Shown here one piece after another: positions 10,349 to 22,800 of a DNA stretch of 64,000 nt. This stretch comes from Hemileia vastatrix. Taxonomy: Eukaryota > Basidiomycota > Pucciniomycetes > Pucciniales > Zaghouaniaceae. Numbering within the stretch: the stretch's first letter is position 1; each line of letters starts with the position of its first letter. The position numbers were made by a program, and so were the translations under genes. The stretch is from NCBI GenBank assembly GCA_030280995.1, contig JASXTE010000001.1, positions 7,907,001 through 7,971,000 of the forward strand. The letters run 5' to 3'. Under the pieces are notes generated by a model that was given only the letters and a program-made list of their open reading frames with translations, was not told the origin of the DNA and made no database searches.

Positions 10349-11426
10349 TGTAGAAAATCCTATAGTACTAGCTATAGACCTTGACCAAGGGAGTTGGAGT
10401 AAAACTGGAGAGAAAAACCTCTGTCCCTTTGAGAAATACCAGGTGAGATTTATTTGCTACAGCAAATTAGATACTATTACAATACCCTTTCCAGCACTTC
10501 TTGACTGCATAACAAGTCAAGAAAGTAGCCAATAGCAGACTACTGAGAAGCAAACAACCAGAAACCTGAAATGTAGAGAATTTCACACCAGAAACTAAAG
10601 ACACATTGCACTTGCTGTGCAATCACAGCAAAAATACTTGATGTAGGTTTCAAAGCTACAACAGAGAAATCAGTTGCCAAAGTTGAGTTAAATGAAGAAC
10701 TAACCTTGCAAAAAACACAGCCAATTGTGGCCAAAAAACAGTGAAGACTGAGTGAGAAAAAATGATATAATTACTGGATGGTTGTATGATAATTAAATTT
10801 GCCCCAAACTGTCTTCTTCAGTATGTACACACAGACCACCCATCTATAAATCCATGCACAGCAACAAATTTGGCACTTTTGACAGCCAAATTGAATAAAA
10901 ACCATCTAGAAACTCTCCCCAGCCTTCTATAACCAAGGCAGGCAGCCCGCCTAGAAGCAGCCGGACCTCCCTGAAGCCAAAAAACCACCAAAAACCTCCA
11001 ATAAAGCCCAAAATACTTTGAAAAATCCACCACAACTACTAAAACCCTTAAAACACAAAATTAAGCTATGACAAAATTGAGACATAAAATATAGAGCCAA
11101 ATTAGCTCTAATTAATGGTACTAAGCACTTAAACTTAAGACTTAAGGTTATCCCGTAAAACAGGAAAAAAAATAAAACAGCTATCTTTTAGAAATGAAAA
11201 GTTAGTAAATGAACCCTTAAAACTTGGAATATGAAAAATATCATCAAGACATAAAATATAGAAAAAAAATGGGGCTATCCATTGGCTATACCCACATACC
11301 CATAGTCCAAATATTCACTGAATAGAACCCAAAATACACCTAATTCTTCAACCAATGTCAATCAAGACATAAAAAAACAGTGCCAAACAGACCAAAAAAG
11401 GCCTCTACCAATGTTGGAATACCACA
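10349..11426 (-). repeat. 5' LTR of element A
   Basis: Direct repeat of 5400-6476 in the same orientation, with many substitutions and small indels. The minus-strand end TCTACA is followed by the primer site. Confidence 0.85.
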
Positions 11427-12495
11427 CCGTAAATTTCAGGCCTTAGTCACTGTAAGAGTAGGGTATCCAATCTTTTCAGAAACACTGAGTTCTGATTAAG
11501 ATTAAATCAAGGTTAGGTACAGTAATATAATAATAAATCCCACTTATTTATAGCATTTATCATATGCTATGAATCAGGAACTGTTTATATAGTACTATAG
11601 ATCACTTGATTTGATGTTATAACTATACATAAATACTATATAGTAATTTTCACTATGTTTATAATCACTATAAACCAGATATCAATACTAAAATATTTAA
11701 ATATGTTACCTGGACAAGTAGGCTACTAATAATTTAACAATTTAAATTACTAATGCTTCTGAAATACTTGCTTGAGCTACTCTGAAGTCTGTATCAGGAA
11801 TAAGATATAAATGTGATATTTTGATTAATAGAGCTTACTTGTTTAAGATAATATATCACTAATATAATATTTAATATTAAATGATAAGGGGAATAATAAT
11901 TAAGAAGCATTCCCTATGCAGTGTCTCACTCAATATATCATTGAAATTATAATAATTATTGTAAAATGTGTTCTTAGGAGCTACAGTAGTAGTAACTCAA
12001 AATAGTGTTATATAAATTTGTGTGTGTAAAATAGATGTTTATTTCTAATGGAAATCACCTCTTTATGTTTTATTTCATTTATTTTATTTATCTCTATTTA
12101 CATATTCTCTCCCTTTTTACTTTCTTTGTTCTATTTTTTACTCTTCTTCCATGCCCTTTACCCTGTTTATACTCAGTTTCCCTTTATCTTTCTATATTTA
12201 TCCCATAACTTGTTTCTACTGTTAATTATAGTTGTGTTTATTTGTATGTTTATTCTTTTTTTGTATCTACACAGCTACTGCCTTTCTTTCATCCTTTTCT
12301 TCTTTCTTATCTCTATTATATTCTAAGCTATGTATTTATTAATACCACTCCTTTCCCTTTGTTCTTTGTTATTTTCTATTCTATTATAGGCTGTGTATTT
12401 GTTTGTATTTCACACTGTTCCCTTTCTCTCTTGTTTGTCATTTTTTATTCTTTCAGCTGAAAGGTACCATCCACCAAAATCCCATATTCCAGCAT
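11427..12495. other. AT-rich intergenic stretch, no gene seen
   Basis: Low-complexity AT-rich sequence. Plus-strand frames at 12048-12460 encode only Phe/Leu/Ser/Tyr-rich peptides, as expected from T-rich DNA. No repeat or conserved domain was recognised. Confidence 0.6.
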
Positions 12496-12614
12496 TTTTA
12501 GGTCTCAAATATGCCACAGTATCACATTTTATATAAAAGTAACACATGATTGTATAAAAAAATTATTGAAATATAAAACTAAATAAATTAAAACATCCCA
12601 CTTGCCTGCCAATA
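12496..12614 (+). repeat. 5' LTR of element B
   Basis: 119 bp, beginning TTTTAGGTCTC (TGTTAGATCTT in the 3' copy) and ending CCAATA. Contains TATATAAAAG. Followed directly by the primer site. Confidence 0.85.
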
Positions 12615-12625
12615 GGTTATGGGCC
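12615..12625 (+). other. Primer binding site of element B (half-tRNA iMet type)
   Basis: GGTTATGGGCC abuts the LTR. It is complementary to the anticodon arm of initiator tRNA-Met (GGCCCATAACC), the internal priming mode known from Drosophila copia. Confidence 0.6.
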
Positions 12626-13449
12626 TTTAGTGCCACAAAGAAATCTTTTTACTTAAGACTAATTTTTTCTTTAAGACTTGTCATCCTAGACTGATTTTTT
12701 TGGGGGACTTTTCATCCTACAAAATCACTCAGCTTCATCTTTCCTTATTTTGAAATATTTTTTCATTTCTTCTTCCTTTTCTCTTTATCTTCAACCACTT
12801 TTCTTGCCTACAAATTTATTCTCCCTTTAAACATCCTTTCTTCTTCACCTTTTTTTTTCTCATTTCTCTTTTTAAATTTATCTTTCATCTCCTTTTTTTC
12901 TTTTTTTCCTTTCTCTTCAAGTTATTAGGTTAGGTTCCTTGAAAGAACCTGAACCAAAGTAGTAGTGGGTCCACTTCTATGCAAAAGTCTTTTTTTTCCT
13001 TTTCTCTCTTATTTTTTCCTTCTTTTTCTTCCTTTTTTTTCATATATAATTATAGAATTCTCCTTTTTTTCTTTCTCACATCTTTTTTTTGCTTGTGTTT
13101 AATTAATATAAATAAATAAATAATATACTAGAAATAATAAATTTTTTTACACAAATCTCACAATTCCAACCTCTCAAAATAAAACTCCTGCACCAACTCA
13201 ACCACCAATATCTTCCCTGGCAACTGGTAAAACAACTCAACAACCATGTACAATCCCAACAAACCAACAAAACTCTTCAAGACCACCTGACTACCCTGAA
13301 GATGCCAAAAATGAATATTTCAATCCCTATATCTAACCTCAGCACATCCATCCATCAGACAACAAGGAATACTGTGATCAGCACTCTGTAGAAAGGAACA
13401 CCGCTTGAAAACAAGTTGTGGATGCAATTTGTGAAGTCTGAAAAGAGTT

Positions 13450-14150
13450 GGTAAACTGGCCATCAAAACTCAAAGAGGGTGGTACCAATTTTTGACTTTG
13501 GTACAAAGAATTGAAAATGATACTAAATGACTACATTGGTGAACCAGATTTCTTCACACAACCAAATTCCTCAACTGGATCAGCAAGAGAATGAATAGGA
13601 CAAGCCCTACTCATCAATTTGGTGGACTTGAATGTGAAGACTCAAATAGTGTCTATAAGCTCAAGTATAGCACTGTTCAAATATCTCAGATTACAATATA
13701 ATTTCCTATCATGAGCAGGACAGCTGAATGTACTAGACAAGATACTTGATGTCCATTCTAAAGATTTCTCCAATCCCATAGCTATTCTCCCTCACACAAG
13801 AGACTGTAATGCTGACCTGCCCCCTCAAAAACTCTATTTCAATGATGAGATTTGTGCTGCAATTTTTCAACAAGCACTGAAGGACAACTCACATTTTATT
13901 GCAGAAATGCTAAGGGAAGTGGAACTGCTAGTGAAAATCACTGGAGTCAAGCCATCAACAGCAACTATACAATAAACACTCACAGAAACATGGGAAAGGC
14001 TCAAGAATAATGAGAAAAACCTTGGAAGAAATGAAACTATACAAATGACAGCAAAAAAATCTCTACACAAACTGCTAGCTCTTCTGACAAGACTTATATG
14101 CCTACTGCTCCAATCCTGCCATTCTCAAATGCCTCTCATGACTCTCTGAT
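13450..14150 (+). pseudogene. Copia gag remnant (element B)
   Basis: The frame reads LKEGGTNF and WYKELKMILNDYIGEPDFF, the usual copia gag opening in which an Asn-Phe pair is followed by a Trp. It continues as EILDVHSK-like helical segments with several in-frame stops. Position after the LTR and before the protease supports gag. Confidence 0.55.
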
Positions 14151-14414
14151 GCGCAAAATTAACTCAAAAGAACCTTCTTCCTATTCTACATAACCTGAAA
14201 GACCTTTAAACTGCTTGAATTGAAATTCTACTGACCACCGTTAAGCAAATTGCCCAAGAATGGCATCTTACAGTAACAAAAACAGATCCCCTCCAAACTC
14301 AATACTGTCCCCAGGTCTACAACCTGTCAACCCCCCATAATTCAACCTTCCTTCATTCAAACTCTTCAGAAATTTAACTATCAGAACAATAACACATCTC
14401 ATTGTCCTAAGAAA

Positions 14415-17400
14415 ATGGACTCATATTGCCCCATTTACCCCCAAACTCAGCTGAAGCACCCCCCACCCAATGCACTGGCACCAACAGCGAAAGCTGTAGA
14501 GTTGACTGAAAACTATGTGGAAGAAACAGCTTTTGACTTTCAATGCCTTAGTATCTCACCTGAATATTCTACCAGCCCACTATTTGACACCAGAGCCATC
14601 CATCACTTCTCAGGAAATATGAATGAGTTAGTAAATTTCACACACTTCAAAAAACCAATGTCAATGAGAGTCCCCAATAATGGTAAAATACATTAAATTA
14701 CAGGTAATGTGACCATGAAATTCATTGGAATGAATGGGAAAAATATCAATATTAGCCCGATATTCTATTTTAAAGAAGTGTAAGGTTTTTTAATCTCTCC
14801 AGCCTCTCTTATCAAATCAGGAGCAACAATAACTTCAACTGACTCTCACAATTTTGACATCAGGTTAAAAAATTTAATTCTTCTAACTGCTTATTTCAAT
14901 AAAACTAAGAGTTTATGGTCTCTACCCTTCCTAATTACAAATCCTTTATATAGTGCTCTGTATCTTGCAACAACATCTGTAATCAATGCAAATTAAATCA
15001 CAATGTCTCTTCTGACCCTAAGTTTTTAAGCCTCAACCTTCCAACCAATTTTCTGGAACCAAGGATAAGAAAGAAAGATGAGGAAATACTTTACATATGG
15101 AATTGCCTTCTTGGCCATGCTAGCCTAAGACAGATACAGATAATGATAGAATCAAAAATGGCATATGATCTTCCTGATAAGCTCCCACAGGGCAACATCA
15201 TGTGATGCCTTCCAAATGTGCAAAAGCAGGTGAATGTCCTTCCTTCAAAAAAGTAACAAACACCCTTCAAAGTTGGAAATAGTGAGTGCTAATCTCATTG
15301 GCCCTATATAAGAGACCTCTGTTGACAATGGCCTATATGCACTCACCATAAGGGACCTTTCCACCTCTTATAGCAAATGCCATATTCTGTGAAGTAAATC
15401 TGAAGCCACAATGGGAATAATTAATTTCCCCACCAGGCTTGAAATCAAACAAAAATTAACACAAAAATCCTAAGAGCTGATAATGGTGGTGTGTTTAACA
15501 ATAAGACATTATCAATTTTACTATCAAACAAAGGAATAATATATGAGAAATCCCTACCTTATTTCCACCAGCAAAACAGAAACATTGAACATAACAATTG
15601 CACAATCACAGAAACTGGCTACACAGTTCTCTTCTCCAGAAAACTAACTGAAATCTTCTGGAGATTTACTTTCAATTGGGCATCCTACATCTTGAATGGG
15701 ATTCCAAACAAAGTATCAGGAAAAAAACACCCTATGAAGCCCTCTTTGGAGAAAAACCACAATTGTATTTTATTTGCAGGTTTGGTGAAGTTCCCTATGC
15801 TCATATAACTGAAGAAAAGCAGTGAAAATTAGATTCCAAAGCAAAAAGATTCTACATGATAGGTTACCCAGCTGGCATGAAGGGCTGGATCTTCTGGGAC
15901 CCTCTAGAAAAGAAGATTTTTGCATCAGCTTGGGAAAACATCAAAGATGGACTGAACTCCTCTCCAGACAAAATTTAAATAGACTTCCTGACTAACAAAG
16001 CCAATACCAGTCACTGCATCACAAGAGGTAAACAATTAGGAATTTTCAAAGATGGAGAAAGAATAATTGATCATGAAAAAATGGTATCCTCCATCACCAA
16101 AAATTGTGCCTTCTTTGTCACTGAGGTCACCAAGTTGTACAAGGAGGCAACTAAGTCAAGAAATAGTGAAGCATGAAAAGAAGCTTGGGAAAAATAAATA
16201 AAGAATCTCACTTACATTGAAGTCTGGATAAGAGAAACCCCCCCTACAAGATCACAAATACTCAATGCTAAGTGGGTTTTCACCAAAAAAAAATGACGAC
16301 ATCAAAGGAAAACAAAAGCTGAAAGCAAGGTACATAGCTAAGGGTTTCAAACAGGTAAAAGGAATAGATTATTCCTCTACCTTTTCTCCAACAGCTTCAT
16401 TTACAGTGCAAAGAACTATTGTCACGATAGCTGCTTTCAAAAAGTGTCCAGTACACACTTTAAATGTCATGGCAGCATAACTACACAGCCCCATTGACAA
16501 GATAGTGTGGGTAAAAGATCTTCCTGCTTTTTAAAAAAATGATGGCAAAGCTTACAGACTTGAAAAGGGACTGTACAGAGCATTTCAAGCAGCCAGCTAC
16601 TGGTGGATGCGTTTCAGAAAACAGCTCAAGTCCATAGGATGCAAAATGTTGGTCTTTGACAATAGTGTCTATTTCCTAAAAAAACTCTACAACCAACACT
16701 ATGATTTGAGTACACGTCGGCAATGGACTAGTAACTGGAAACAACATAGAAACACTAAAGAAACTTGGACATGATCTCAGCCAAACCCTATCCATAAAAT
16801 GGCAAGACAAATTTGATGAAATAGTAGGTATCAAAATTGAAAGAGACAAAAATGGGTTTGTCCTAAGCCAACCTGAATTAATCTCAAAAATTCTAAACAA
16901 ACACTATCCAATAAACCTACCCCACCATCAGCCACTCCCAAGTTCTCTAATAGATCACACACCAGTTAAACCAACTGAATATTTTTCTATCTTGGGAGCT
17001 CTGAGCTATGTAGCAACCACCACTTGCCCAGACATCAGTTACACCATCGACCAACTAGCAAGACATGAAAAGAGTCCTACTAAGGAGCACTGGCGTGCAC
17101 TGTTTCATCTCCTAGGTTATATTCATCACACAAAAAACAAGAAGTAATATCTTTACCCAAACATAAATGAGGACCCAAATCTATCTGTCTACTCAGATGC
17201 CAACTGGGGTGGGGAATTTACCTGCTTGACTGGAGGTATGAAAATTTTTCTCTTCAATGCTTTAATATTCTTGCAATCAAAAAGAATTCCATCAGTAGAA
17301 TTTTCCACTTTCCACACCAAATACATGGCCTTAGGATATGCAACACGTATGGGACTTTGGATTCAAAACCTAATGGTTGACCTCATTGACTACCACAAGC

Positions 17401-17612
17401 CTTTTGTGATCCAACACAACAACCAAGCATCTACAAAAGTGTCAACAGATGTAACATCAAATAAACAAACAAGACACATTGATCAAGAATTTTATTTCAT
17501 CAAAAAAAAGTGTGCTTTACTAGAATGGGTGCCAACAACAGAGCAGAAGGCAGACATTATGACTAAACCAATAAACAAGCAAAGTCATACAAAAAAATAT
17601 AAAAAAAATTAA
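14415..17612 (+). pseudogene. Copia pol remnant (protease-integrase-RT-RNase H), element B
   Basis: The protease relic FDTRAIHHFSGN (near 14580) has lost the DSG loop (DTR). The pre-integrase relic LLGHASLRQIQIM is near 15110. An integrase core piece with HQQNRNIEHNN follows at 15491-15808. Reverse transcriptase is seen at 16265-16480 (KARYIAKGFKQVKGIDYSST) and in frames beyond it. RNase H and the C-terminus at 17226-17612 read QTRHIDQEFYFI, LEWVPTTEQKADIMTKP. At least four frame changes separate these pieces, so no active polyprotein is possible. Confidence 0.8.
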
Positions 17613-17730
17613 TTAAAAAAAATAATGGTTTTTTTCTCCTTTCCTTCTTCTAGTCTATGATATTTTGCATTACATATAAATCCTTCAATAACTACAAACT
17701 AGTAGCTTGGCGTCTTGTCAAGGGGGCAGG

Positions 17731-17848
17731 TGTTAGATCTTGACTATGCCGCAGTATCACATTGTATATAAAAGTAACACATGAGTTTATAAAACCATTA
17801 TAAAAATATAAAAATAAATAAATTAAGACATCCAATTGCCTGCTAATA
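17731..17848 (+). repeat. 3' LTR of element B
   Basis: 118 bp, TGTTAGATCTT to GCTAATA, preceded by the purine tract AAGGGGGCAGG (17720-17730) and followed by AGCAT. Confidence 0.85.
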
Positions 17849-18064
17849 AGCATTTTCAATACACAGGTCAGCTTTTGTTGTGGTTTAAAACCCATTTTAT
17901 CACAAAAATCCTATGAAAATATCTGTATTGCATATCTTAAACTTTAAAAAAATACTTACTTATTTCCATATGTAGAAATGTTTTTTTTCTTGAAGATCGT
18001 GACAAATTTTATTAAAAAGATTTCTGCTCTTGCAGAATCATCACTCAAAGATAAAATTGTTGTA

Positions 18065-18420
18065 CAGCTAATTGGAAAAAACTTACGGCCTTTGCCCCCC
18101 CAAAAAAGCATGTTTGCAGGTCAGGTGACCTGCTATATCCAGTTGATCAATTGATTGGATATGCAATCAGCTGCCCCGCCATTTTCCCCCATCCTCCCTC
18201 CTCCCACTTTTTTTCCTCACTTTCCATATCTTGTTCCATTTATTTTTATATTTCTTATTTCTTATTTTTTTCTCTTCTCCTCAGAACAACTTAATCATAA
18301 ATATAATCTCCACATTTATTTCTTCTTCTTTCTCTCTCCAATTTTTTTCTTTTTTTTCTTTTTTTTTCCTTTTTTTTTCCTTTTTTTTCTTTTTTCTTTT
18401 TGTTTCACATAGGTTTTTCT
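18065..18420 (+). repeat. Left terminal inverted repeat of the Tc1/mariner element
   Basis: Matches the complement of 26841-27366. Shared blocks include CAGGTCAGGTGACCTG (itself a palindrome), TTGATCAATTGATTGGATAT, the CCCCCATCCTCC run, and a long T/C-rich tract ending CAYRTAGGTTTTTC. The T-rich stretch at 18230-18420 gives long Phe/Ser frames that are not genes. Confidence 0.85.
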
Positions 18421-19331
18421 CTAATCTGATTATTAAGTTTTATCTCATAATTTCTATTTATTTTTATAGGAATTTATTTTATTTCTGGTTTTTGTTATTT
18501 TTGCTATATTATTTTGATTTCTCCTTTTAGTTATGGTTTTTTGAAAATATAAGCCTAGTTTTAAGCTCCAAATTGTTAATAAAGCTAATTCTGGAAAAAG
18601 TTGAAAGGAAATTAACCACCTGTTCTGCTCTTCAGTTAGTGATGACTCTCTGCGGCAATGGCTTCACCTCTTTAAAACTAAAAGTGCTGTAGTGCGGGAT
18701 CCTAGCACATACTTACAGAAAGTTTGACCTCTTAAAATGGATGAAGAACACTGTGATTTTCTCTTAGATTTGATTGCAACTGATCCAACTTTGTATCTAT
18801 CAGGACTGAGGGATGCTTTGTTAGAGGAGCATGGTGTTGAAGTTGATACCTCAACAATTCATGCAGAACTACACAAGCGCCTTCAAATGTCACACAATGA
18901 AACTCAGAATGTCCACCCAGGCCAGTCCCCTGAAAAACACCTTAATTACATTGCTACTGTTGGAAATTTAAACCCTGAATGGCTTGTATTTTCAGGTGAG
19001 TATTTTTAAGTAAACAAAACACATTTTATTATTGTTTAAAATCAGCAGATGAATCCAAAATTTCAAAAGATTGTGTTGAAATAAAAAAAGGTCGGGCTAA
19101 AAAGATGCATCAAACTAAACATGTAAAATGAAAAAGGGCTACACACCATTTCAATCTTATTCCCGCCATAAGCCTTCAAGGCCTAGTCGCTTTTACAATT
19201 CAAAAAGAAACTGTTTGTAGATTTGACTTTGAATATTTCCTGAAGGAAATTTTGGTAAGTCCATTTTTTTTTCTGTAAGTGGAGATATATTGATTTTATT
19301 GCTTTTGAAAAATAGCTTCCAATGATGAATC

Positions 19332-19772
19332 TGTTGAATTATTAGATACTTTATAAATCCGTACTTCCATATTTATCCTCTTAGTCATTACCTGTTTTAG
19401 TTCTGTTCCCCTTTTGGTTAATTTTTGTTTCCATAATTATTTGTAATATGCTGGTTCAATAGCCCCATCCTGTAGTCTAGTGTATAAAAGGTAGATGCCT
19501 TCATTTTCATTCGGCATCTCCTTTATTGTTCCTTTTTACTTTCTGTCCTTCGGACAGTTGTTTCACTCTTGACTTATCACTTTACGTGTTTCTCTTTTTA
19601 TTCACTACAGTTGGCGGCTCTATCTTTCTCTTTTATTTTTATTAACTCTTCTCTGATTTATTGAACGTCTGAACCAGTTATTTATTTAACTTTTGGCGGA
19701 TCTATCTTTCTCTTTTATTTTTATTAACTCTTCTCTGATTTATTGAACGTCTGAACCAGATTTCATTCAAAA
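19332..19772 (+). repeat. 5' LTR of element C (441 bp)
   Basis: TGTTGAATTATT to TTCATTCAAAA. Contains a TATA box (GTATAAAAGG, near 19482), a 6-bp hairpin CTGTCC-TTC-GGACAG (near 19546), and two tandem copies of a roughly 70-bp unit beginning TTGGCGGMTCTATC and ending GAACCAG. Confidence 0.9.
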
Positions 19773-19787
19773 GGTTATGGGCCCAGC
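19773..19787 (+). other. Primer binding site of element C
   Basis: GGTTATGGGCCCAGC is exactly complementary to the anticodon arm region of a typical eukaryotic initiator tRNA-Met (GCTGGGCCCATAACC), indicating half-tRNA priming as in Drosophila copia. Confidence 0.7.
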
Positions 19788-19809
19788 GCTCCAATAAATC
19801 CTTCTCAAT

Positions 19810-22800
19810 GTGGCTTCCTCGCCTACCAACTCAGAGTCCTCTGATTACCTCAGTAATTCCAGTGATCCTTCTACCTACACTGCTACTCCTGCACCTGTAT
19901 CTCCTTCCGCCACTGGTCAAGAAGACTTTTATAACATGGACTCAAATTCCTTCTCCGAAATAAAGGGAGTTGAAACTCTTACCAACAAAAACTATGCCAC
20001 GTGGAAAACTCATATTTATTACGCCTTAGGAGTTTGAAACCTCGAAAAATTCCTCCTCAAAACAGTTTCCGCCCCAACTGATGCCTCTGCCTTCGAAATC
20101 TTTAGCTTTCGGAAAAAGCAAACGGCCATGATTCTGCGGATGTTTCTAGACATGGACAACCATACAAGGTTTGTGCCAGATGAATCTGTCTTTGAACCTG
20201 CCAATCTCTGGGAAACAATCAGAGAACACTATGCTTCCACCTCTGCCAAAAATTGTGCCAGATTCATTGCAGACCTCTTCAACATTCAGTTCGACACTTC
20301 TCATCCCTCCTCTGCCATCAAAGAGTCTCGTACCATGTACAAGTTGCTTCAGCAAATCTCTCCTGCTCTACTCTCTGGGAATGCACTTTCAACAGTAATA
20401 GCTTTTTATATTCTCCACATTCTACCCGAATCCTTCCGGAATGTGTCGCATCTTATCTTCACCAACATTAAAATTACTAAGAAGACCCCAACTATTGAAG
20501 AGGTGTTGGTTGAACTCGAGACAGATTTTAATAGACAAAAATCCAAGCCAACTAAAACCAGCTTTGCCTTTAATGTCAGAAATAAAAACTTGTGCTCCAA
20601 CGGCAAACATCACCCTCACACTTCTCACCCTGAATCATCATGCTTCCAGCTCCATCCAGAAAAAAGGGAAGAGTTCTACCAAAGAAGAAGGGAAAGGGAG
20701 AGTAGAGAAGGTAAGGCCCTGGCTGTTTCCAGCATGCCTCACGGGCACATCATCCTCAAAAGTGGTGCTTCTCACTCCATTTTTAACAACAAACGTTTCT
20801 TCAGTACCCTCTCACCCTTGTGCAAAACCCTCCTTACAGCAAATGGAAAAAATCTCACATCAAAAGGTACTGGATCCATCAAGTTAGTATTAAATGGAAA
20901 GAAGTTTGTTGTCCCCAATGCATTGTATGTTCCCGAAGTTCACACCAACCTCATCTCTGCAGCTTGGTTCCTTAAACAAGGTTTTTCTATTAAAGGTTAT
21001 AATGATAGTGCTAAAATCTTTGATAATTCTGGGAAATTTGTGGTAGAATGTTCTATGCGTGATGATGTCCTTTCCTTACCTAGTGAATTTCCTGCCGTAG
21101 TAAATTATATTTCTTCTTCTACATCTCTTATTAATCTTCACAATGCTTGTGGTCACCCCAACAATGTTACTGCGGGTTTAATGTTTCCTAAACATGATTT
21201 TTCCTCTTTTTCCTGTATTCCTTGTCTCCTTTCGAAGTCCCATAGACTTCCTTTTAAAGGTATTTGTCCTACTCCTGATGATGTTCTCAATGTGATCCAC
21301 ATGGATCTCTGCCGTCCCATCTCACCAACATCACCGGGTGGTAGTAAATATTTTTATCAAATTGTTGACGGCCACTCAAGGTATTGTTTCACTCACTTTC
21401 TCTCTCTCAAATCAGAATCCTTCAGTTTCTTCAAAACCTTCTTAAACCTGGCTGAAAACAAAACTGGGAAAACAGTTAAAGTTGTGGTAACTGATAATGG
21501 TGGTGAATTTGTCAACAGGGCTTTTATTAATTTTTTTGATGAGAAAGGCATTGAGTTGCTAACCACAGCTCCTTACACACCACAGCAAAACCCACTATCA
21601 GAAAGAGGTAACCGGACCCTGGTTGAAAAGGCTCGAGCGTTACTGGCTACTTGCGGCCTTGATGGTCTTTGGTGGGGAGAGGCTATCAACATGGCCACTT
21701 ACTTGTTGAACTGCACACCTTCCTCTGCCATCTCAAACAAATCGCCTATGGAAATCTGGGACCCAAAGTCTAAAATCGACTATGGTAAGCTACACACTTT
21801 TGGCTGTGATTTTGTTTACAACATTCCTAAGCAAAGGTGTCTCTCAAAATTTGATCCTGTAGGGGAGCAAGGCATCTTTGTTGGTTATTCTGATGGCCAT
21901 AATAACTACAAAATTTATTCGCTCAAGTTGGACCGTTTTGTCGTCACTCATGATGTCAGGTTTCTGGAAAACTCCTTTGCCCTTGCCAACAAAATAACGT
22001 CAAGAAACCCTATCCCGGTCCCCTTTCCTGCCATTGAAAACATAATGTACCCAATTGAATCTGCTGTAACAGAAATCACTCCTGTAACCAGCAATGAACC
22101 TGTTGTGGATCCCCAACCCACTAATTCTGAAACCAATCCACCTTCTGACCCAATTCCCCCAGCTCCATTATCTGAGAAAAATTTTTCCTGGGTCCCTAAG
22201 GAGACTCTTCCGTCAAACAACATCAGTAGTAACATTGACTCTAGCAACATTATCAATCAACCTAGGAGAAGAAAAGACGTATGTAATATGATTGTCCAGT
22301 TGAACGATGTTCCCAAAAACTATTCACAAGCTATCAACTGTAATGAGGCTTCTGACTGGGGAAAAGCTATCCAATCTGAATTGACTAGTATCAACAATCA
22401 CCACGTTTGGGAAACCGTGCCGATACCTCAAGGAAGAACTTTGCTTGGCACCACTTGGGTGTTTAAAAAGAAAAATGATAGCGAAGGAAACCTCTCTCGG
22501 TATAAAGCCAGACTCTGCATTCAAGGGTTTGCCCAGCTCGAAGGTATTGATTACAATGACACTTTTGCGCCTACTGGCCGACTTGCCTCTCTTCGAACCT
22601 TGCTCAGTCTCTCTGCTTCTAGGAATTATGAAGTTCATCAAATGGATGTGAAGACAGCCTTCCTGTACGGAGTACCAGAAGAAGATGTTTACATCAAATA
22701 TCCAGATGGCTTCCCTGGCCCTAAACCGGCTAACTGCTGTCTACATCTCAATAAATCTTTGTATGGCCTGAAGCAAAGCTCTCATTGCTGGTGTAAAAGA

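Larger units (their letters stand above)
5400..11426 (-). mobile_element. Non-autonomous Ty3/gypsy-type LTR element A (gag only)
   Basis: Bounded by 1077- and 1078-bp direct repeats (LTRs). Read on the minus strand it has 5' LTR (10349-11426), primer site, broken gag (about 10140-9021), a long noncoding part with repeated hairpins (8560-7241), an antisense cysteine-rich ORF, purine tract and 3' LTR (5400-6476). No reverse transcriptase or integrase is present. Gag, primer site, purine tract and 3' noncoding blocks all match the autonomous element at 49062-60093, which could have mobilised it. Flanks ACGG/ACAG are a possible imperfect 4-bp duplication. LTRs differ at many sites, so it is an old insertion. 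Confidence 0.85.
12496..17848 (+). mobile_element. Decayed Ty1/copia element B, TSD AGCAT
   Basis: Short LTRs (12496-12614 and 17731-17848) flank a copia-ordered internal region: gag, protease, integrase, reverse transcriptase, RNase H. AGCAT directly precedes the 5' LTR (12491-12495) and follows the 3' LTR (17849-17853), a perfect 5-bp target duplication. All coding modules carry stops and frameshifts. The LTR contains a clear TATA box (TATATAAAAG, near 12530 and 17766). Confidence 0.9.

Noticed and set aside
12048..12460. Hydrophobic ORFs resembling membrane proteins
   Set aside because: T-rich low-complexity DNA gives Phe/Leu/Tyr strings in several frames.
18155..18530. Phe-rich ORFs at the left TIR
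   Set aside because: The T/C-rich tract is part of the terminal inverted repeat; the mirrored right arm gives matching Phe-rich frames on the other strand.
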